From Candidatus Palauibacter soopunensis (GTDB lineage: Bacteria; Gemmatimonadota; Gemmatimonadetes; Palauibacterales; Palauibacteraceae): DNA of 44,742 nt. The notes beneath the pieces were generated by a model. It saw only the letters and a list, made by a program, of their open reading frames with translations. It searched no databases and was not told the origin of the DNA. Where the stretch lies: assembly GCF_947581735.1 (NCBI RefSeq), contig NZ_CANPVT010000006.1:1-44742 (forward strand). Reading direction: 5' to 3'. How positions within the stretch are numbered: the stretch's first letter is position 1; every line of letters starts with the position of its first letter. Both the position numbers and the translations under genes were made by a program. Below are positions 41,314 through 44,742 of the stretch, one piece after another.

Positions 41314-41584
41314 GCCCCTCACGCCCGAGCAGATCGCGGGGGTGAAGGACGAGGGGATCGACTTCAGCGACATCCCGGAACTGGACGAGGGGTTCTGGGA
41401 GCGGGCGGAACTCGTCGAGCCGGACCTGACCGACCAGATCACCATGCGCGTGAAGCGCTCCGTGCTGGCCTACTTCAAGGCACCGGGGAAGGGCTACCAG
41501 ACGCGAATGAACCGCGTGCTGGAGAGCTACGTTCGGCACCGGACGGGGGAATCCGCCGACACCGGGACGGGTGCGGGCCGCTGA
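41294..41584 (+). CDS. brnA: BrnA family antitoxin
   Basis: Antitoxin of 96 aa. The N-terminal part (FSDIPELDEGFWERAELVEP) wraps the toxin in known complexes. The C-terminal ribbon-helix-helix domain (DQITMRVKRSVLAYFKAPGKGYQTRMNRVLESYVRH) binds the promoter and is strongly conserved in BrnA. AAGGAAAGGAG lies just upstream inside brnT, giving efficient translation of the antitoxin. Together with brnT it probably maintains E2 or acts in defence. Confidence 0.93.
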   Translation: MSGRYDRPLTPEQIAGVKDEGIDFSDIPELDEGFWERAELVEPDLTDQITMRVKRSVLAYFKAPGKGYQTRMNRVLESYVRHRTGESADTGTGAGR

Positions 41585-41701
41585 CACGGGTTCACCGGTC
41601 GGTCCTTTCACGGCGATAAAGAGGCGCTCTCCCGATTCCTACCGACGGTGACCCCTTCACCGGCACTGACAACCACCCCACGGAGTTCGTCCTGCTGCGG
41701 G

Positions 41702-42685
41702 ATGCCGGACCCTCATGAACCGCGAAACCCCCGACCAACGGCCGTCGCGTTGATCGACCATCTGAAGGGGCGCGAGAAGGCGCTGGAGCCATTCGGCCTG
41801 ACAGGACGCCGCGCCGAGTGGATCGCGGTGGCGAGCCTGCACGGCGGTGTGTTCACCCGCTCCCAGTTGTCGGACTGGTTGGGCATGGACCGCTTCAAGA
41901 CGCTCCGGTTCGTGCAGTTCCTCGTACGGAGAAGGCTCGTCGCCGAGGAGACGGTCGGGGACCTGAAGGTCTGCCGGATCTGCGCGCGCGGCATCTACCG
42001 GGCGCTCGGGGCCGAAGGTATCCGCCTACGGAGGATCACCGCGACGGAGGTGGCCACGCGCCGCCTCCTCTCGTTCGACTACGTAATCGAGCACCCGGAC
42101 CTGCCCTGGCTTCCGACCGAATCCGAGAAGGTCGCCGCGTTCGAGGCGCTCGACATCGGGCGCCCAGCCATGCCCGTCCGGGTCTACCGGGGTGCCGCAG
42201 GGGGCGCGCGGCGCTACTTCCCGCGCGGGATGCCCGTTGCGCTGGACACTCGCCGCGCCGTGTTCGTCCACGCCGATCCCGGCTGGGACACCTCGACCGC
42301 GCTCCGTTCGTGGCGGGACCGGCACCTGAAGCTCTGGGAGGCGCTGAGGGAACTGGGCCTGTCGGTCGAGGTCGCCGGGGTCGCGTGCGCCCGGAGGCCG
42401 CTTGAGCGGGCGCGGACGATCCTCGGGAACTGGACCAATGCGGACGCGGACGCGCGTCCCGTCCACTCGCCCGGAACCGCCGTTGCGGCCCGGCGCGAGA
42501 TCACGCGCATCGAGAATGCCATCCTCGGCATGGACGACGCGGCGGTCGAGGCGATGGGCGGCTTCCAAGCCTGCCTCCAGCGGATCGCCGAGATGAAGGA
42601 ACTGCTCCGATCGGGCCTCCCCGGAGGAACGATCGACGGCCATTCGGTATGGCGTTCGAGCCGCCTCGCCGGAGCCGGGATTTGA
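41702..42685 (+). CDS. Unrecognised protein with N-terminal winged-helix-like region
   Basis: About 327 aa from ATG 41702; a GTG at 41648 would add 18 residues. Residues 30-100 look like a winged helix: helices in RRAEWIAVASLHGGVFTRSQLSDWLGM, then FKTLRFVQFLVRRRLVAEE and a short strand. The middle carries RRLLSFDYVIEHPDLPWLPTESEK and later FVHADPGWDTSTALRSWRDRH; the C-terminus is helical (REITRIENAILGMDDAAVEAM). I do not recognise the family; it resembles replication-relaxation-type proteins only in general layout. It sits between BrnTA and palindrome R2, on the same strand as BrnTA, 117 bases after brnA. Confidence 0.6.
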   Translation: MPDPHEPRNPRPTAVALIDHLKGREKALEPFGLTGRRAEWIAVASLHGGVFTRSQLSDWLGMDRFKTLRFVQFLVRRRLVAEETVGDLKVCRICARGIYRALGAEGIRLRRITATEVATRRLLSFDYVIEHPDLPWLPTESEKVAAFEALDIGRPAMPVRVYRGAAGGARRYFPRGMPVALDTRRAVFVHADPGWDTSTALRSWRDRHLKLWEALRELGLSVEVAGVACARRPLERARTILGNWTNADADARPVHSPGTAVAARREITRIENAILGMDDAAVEAMGGFQACLQRIAEMKELLRSGLPGGTIDGHSVWRSSRLAGAGI

Positions 42686-43022
42686 CCGGCCGTGGACGTG
42701 GCCCGTTGCCGATCCGGAAATGCACATTGACATCGGGGTCGTTGTGCACGGCAAACGGGCTCGTACGTGACACGACGACGATGCCGCAAGTGGCTGGCGT
42801 CGTTGCCTTTGTGCCGCAGCCGCAGGGGCGGCGGTGACGCGCGGGCGCTTGCGCCCGTTGCCGGGAGCGACCCACGTGTTCGGCATACCTCACACGCCAC
42901 GGCGGCGGTCGGGATGTGCACGGCCATCCCACCCCTCGCCTCGGGTCGCTCCCGGTCCAGCAGTCCCATGCGGGAAGGGGTCGGGCCATTTGGCGGTCAA
43001 CCGTAAATCCGTCGCCGAACCG
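42686..43022. other. Intergenic stretch holding palindrome R2
   Basis: 337 bases between two convergent genes. A small hairpin GGGCGC-TT-GCGCCC (42843-42856) lies directly before R2; it has no following T run. Apart from R2 nothing else was supported. Confidence 0.5.
42861..42955. repeat. Large imperfect palindrome R2 of E2
   Basis: Outer arms CCGGGAGCGACCC (42861-42873) and GGGTCGCTCCCGG (42943-42955). Inner stem GGGATG (42911-42916) with CATCCC (42925-42930). The asymmetric motif TTCGGCATACCTC (42879-42891) is the complement of GAGGTATGCCGAA, matching GAGGCATGCCGAA of R1 at 12 of 13 bases and lying five bases from the arm core. R2 is therefore the same kind of unit as R1 in the opposite orientation. 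Confidence 0.8.
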
Positions 43023-44459
43023 TCATGCTTTGGCCCGTGATGCCGCGCCCACGAGCAATTGTCGCAACCGGCGAACGACTTGGCCGCTGGTCTCACCGGC
43101 CTGCGCCGCAGCCCACAGTTCACCAAGACCCTCCTGGGTCAGGACCACAACCCCGTCGCGCGCGGCCTTGTCCACCTCGGCCTCCGACAGGTCGTCTCGC
43201 GGTGTCGCCGTCGCGAGCACCGCGATCACTTCGCTGTCGGAAAGCGCCTTGGCCAATCGTCGCGAACGGGCGACCAGCCTGCCCACCTTGCCGCCCGCGT
43301 CGATCGATCCGGCCGTGCACTCGATCACAAGGGTGACCGAAGTCCCCGGGGCGTGCGCGAGGTGATCGACAGGATCTCTCAGCCCGATCTGGGCTCCAAC
43401 GGGATCCACGTGGAAGCCGAGGAAGAGGAACAGCAACCCAACTGCGTGTTCGAACCCCTTCGACTTGTCCGGTCTGGCCGGATCAAGCTGTTCGCGGAAG
43501 CGTTCAAGGCCAGGGTCGACGGCGCTGTGGGCCTTGATACGGATGTTTCCGCCCGCTTCCGCCAAGGGCAAGGACATGAAGTCCGCGCACCGTTCGCCGT
43601 GAACGACGACCGAAGTCATGAAGGAATCACCCCTTCGGATCCGGACATCCACCTCCGCGTGGATGGATTCCCCGTCAGGCACCCATCGGCAATCGCGAAG
43701 TTCGATCGATCCATGACGACTCGGCTGTCCGGCGGCCCCCACCGTCCAACCAAGCTCCGCCTTCGCGACGAAGATGTCCGCGGCAGCCCGTAGGACGAGC
43801 GTGACACGGTCGGGCGCGGAGATGGCGCTCTCGCGGTCAAAGCGCACGGCTACGGGAGCGATCAACTCGACCGTGGTTGAATGGCCACGGACATCCAACC
43901 TTCCGGGGCGCCCACAGAATCTTCGGATGAGGTCCGAGAAGCTGCCATAGGGATTCGGCCCACCACGGATCGTACCGTCCAGTTCCCCGGGGGCATGCCC
44001 CGCGTCCATTACCACTTCCCACATCGAGGCTCCATGGTGGACGAGGGCGTGACAACTCCATTCATCGTACGCGGCACTGTGGTACGGGGCGCCCAGTTCG
44101 CCGAAGCCGTATCTCATGTCCGTCACGGGCCGGTCGGATGCGCCGGTGTACCTCACGGTCCAGTCGCCCAGCTCCGCCTCTCCACTCGCGATCCCACGCA
44201 CCACGTCGGCCAGTTCGCGGATCGGAAGCACAACCTGCCGCGCGCGGAAATCCGGCCGATTGACCGGCGAGTACTCGGGAACCGATGGACCGGCACGGTG
44301 GTCGAGGAAACCGCGGGTGGCAAGATTGATCCATTGATCGCCGCTGCGGATCGCACAGAGGCGGAGATCGACGGACCGCCAGAACCCGGAGCGGTTCACC
44401 GAGTCGAGAAAGCGTTCCGCCTCCCGCTCGCTTGAGCGTTTGCTTTCGTCCGGCGACAA
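43023..44459 (-). CDS. Protein with C-terminal PD-(D/E)XK nuclease-like domain
   Basis: Protein of 478 aa. The N-terminal 300 residues are of unknown type, mostly beta, with DEWSCHALVHHGASMWEVVM and RVTLVLRAAADIFVAKAEL. The last 150 residues resemble a restriction-endonuclease-like fold: GFEHAVGLLFLFLGF, then Asp in LRDPVDHLA, strand VTLVIECTAG with Glu, GGKVGRL, VIAVLATA and VVVLTQEGLGEL. The usual ExK is ExT here, with a Lys nearby. TTG at 44459 is the start, since GAGAGGAGG lies five bases upstream. It is between palindromes R2 and R3, opposite in strand to BrnTA. A defence nuclease is a reasonable guess, not shown. Confidence 0.62.
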   Translation of the reverse strand: MSPDESKRSSEREAERFLDSVNRSGFWRSVDLRLCAIRSGDQWINLATRGFLDHRAGPSVPEYSPVNRPDFRARQVVLPIRELADVVRGIASGEAELGDWTVRYTGASDRPVTDMRYGFGELGAPYHSAAYDEWSCHALVHHGASMWEVVMDAGHAPGELDGTIRGGPNPYGSFSDLIRRFCGRPGRLDVRGHSTTVELIAPVAVRFDRESAISAPDRVTLVLRAAADIFVAKAELGWTVGAAGQPSRHGSIELRDCRWVPDGESIHAEVDVRIRRGDSFMTSVVVHGERCADFMSLPLAEAGGNIRIKAHSAVDPGLERFREQLDPARPDKSKGFEHAVGLLFLFLGFHVDPVGAQIGLRDPVDHLAHAPGTSVTLVIECTAGSIDAGGKVGRLVARSRRLAKALSDSEVIAVLATATPRDDLSEAEVDKAARDGVVVLTQEGLGELWAAAQAGETSGQVVRRLRQLLVGAASRAKA

Positions 44460-44666
44460 TCGAGCCTCCTCTCCCAGGTTGCGCCCGGTCGATCACCACA
44501 GGGGAGGTGATGAACCTAACGTGCCCCGGTCCATTCGAGCCCTGGGACGGGGGATCGCGGACGAGGGATTGGCATTCGTAAGGCCGACGGAGTCGGACAC
44601 CCGATCGTCAAATGCGCAGCCTCGCAGCGGCGCTCGAACCGCCTTCCTGCAAGGATAAAAATGGAG
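44460..44666. other. Upstream region of the nuclease-like gene
   Basis: 207 bases upstream of the TTG start, reaching to the R3 arm. The ribosome site GAGAGGAGG is at about 44465-44473 on the minus strand. No clear promoter pair or other gene was found. Confidence 0.4.
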
Positions 44667-44742
44667 GGGAGCGACCCCAGAAGGGCACGGGGACGAGCGT
44701 GTGAAAACGCGCACGGCCCCGCGCCCGAACGGGGCACCTGTG
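44667..44742. repeat. Palindrome R3, half copy cut by the window end
   Basis: GGGAGCGACCC at 44667-44677 is identical to the arm core of R1 and R2. In R1 and R2 the complementary arm core begins 81 and 80 bases later, which would be about 44747, five bases beyond the window. The interior differs from R1 and R2 and lacks a clear GAGGYATGCCGAA. Confidence 0.5.

Larger units (their letters stand above)
39035..44742. mobile_element. Integrative element E2 (right border outside the window)
   Basis: It begins at the broken beta-propeller gene and includes an integrase closely related to that of E1 in the same position and orientation, the same tandem arm sites and the same leader motif. Cargo: BrnT/BrnA, an unrecognised winged-helix-like protein and a PD-(D/E)XK-like protein, separated by large palindromic repeats. 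No relaxase is seen. The missing 5' part of the propeller gene does not appear anywhere before the window end, so the element is at least about 5.7 kb and its right border is not resolved. Confidence 0.75.

Noticed and set aside
42172-42180. GCCCGTCCG, identical to the predicted E2 left core, as a possible right border
   Set aside because: It lies inside the 327-aa coding sequence, which reads through unchanged on both sides, and no propeller 5' half follows on the minus strand.
42843-42856. GGGCGCTTGCGCCC hairpin as an intrinsic terminator for the convergent genes
   Set aside because: The stem is short and no T run follows on either strand.
40676-42955. Classical integron attC sites
   Set aside because: The palindromes have a suitable size, but no GTTRRRY/RYYYAAC core was found, the cargo genes are not uniformly oriented and the E2 integrase is not IntI-like in the sequence seen.
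1-44742. CRISPR array, tRNA or rRNA genes
   Set aside because: No regularly spaced repeats and no tRNA-like T-arm or acceptor pairing or rRNA-like stretch was noticed in any intergenic region.

Overview
The window is high-GC bacterial DNA with a Gram-negative cell plan: lipoprotein and Sec signal peptides, a Kdo hydroxylase acting on lipopolysaccharide, and periplasmic quinoprotein and c-type cytochromes. The gene mix is protein- and peptide-scavenging S9 peptidases, amidohydrolases, an M24 peptidase, gamma-glutamyltransferase, PQQ dehydrogenase, and a YpdA-type thiol reductase. That mix suggests a Gemmatimonadota-like heterotroph, possibly marine or host-associated. This placement is inference from gene content; no rRNA or other marker gene is present. 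No tRNA, rRNA or CRISPR array was seen.

Layout. 1-125 is a G/C homopolymer-rich contig end, probably artefactual. 126-13336 carries host genes: a 5'-truncated S9 peptidase, an LRR/metzincin lipoprotein, a beta-propeller/CehA-like hydrolase overlapping a Nudix protein, a sodium:solute symporter, then a tight operon of PLP-dependent lyase, membrane protein, thymidine kinase and gamma-glutamyltransferase (ggt). From 13328 to 20182 a complete integrative mobilizable element (here E1) interrupts ggt. It carries a tyrosine integrase, a MobC-like protein, a MOB relaxase, a large single-chain restriction/methyltransferase-like protein and a small membrane protein. The same 9 bp lie at both borders, and removing E1 between them restores the ggt frame exactly. 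Host DNA resumes at 20174-39044: the ggt 3' half, a HEAT-like protein, a quinohaemoprotein-RidA-KdoO-DUF429 operon, two hydrolase families, a CoA-transferase, M24 and amidohydrolase genes, YpdA, a class II aldolase, and an lhgO-dihaem cytochrome-beta-propeller operon.

From about 39035 to the window end lies a second element (E2). It has a closely related integrase in the same orientation and the same arm-site layout, and it has cut the 5' end off the beta-propeller gene. Its cargo is a BrnT/BrnA toxin-antitoxin pair, an unrecognised winged-helix-like protein and a PD-(D/E)XK-like nuclease. The cargo is partitioned by about 95-100 bp imperfect palindromes that share GGGAGCGACCC/GGGTCGCTCCC outer arms. 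Two copies are complete, and a third half-copy is cut by the window end. The right border of E2 is not in the window.

The most interesting signals are the paired family of gene-interrupting, apparently reversible integrases with resolved core and arm sites, and the palindrome-delimited cargo of E2.
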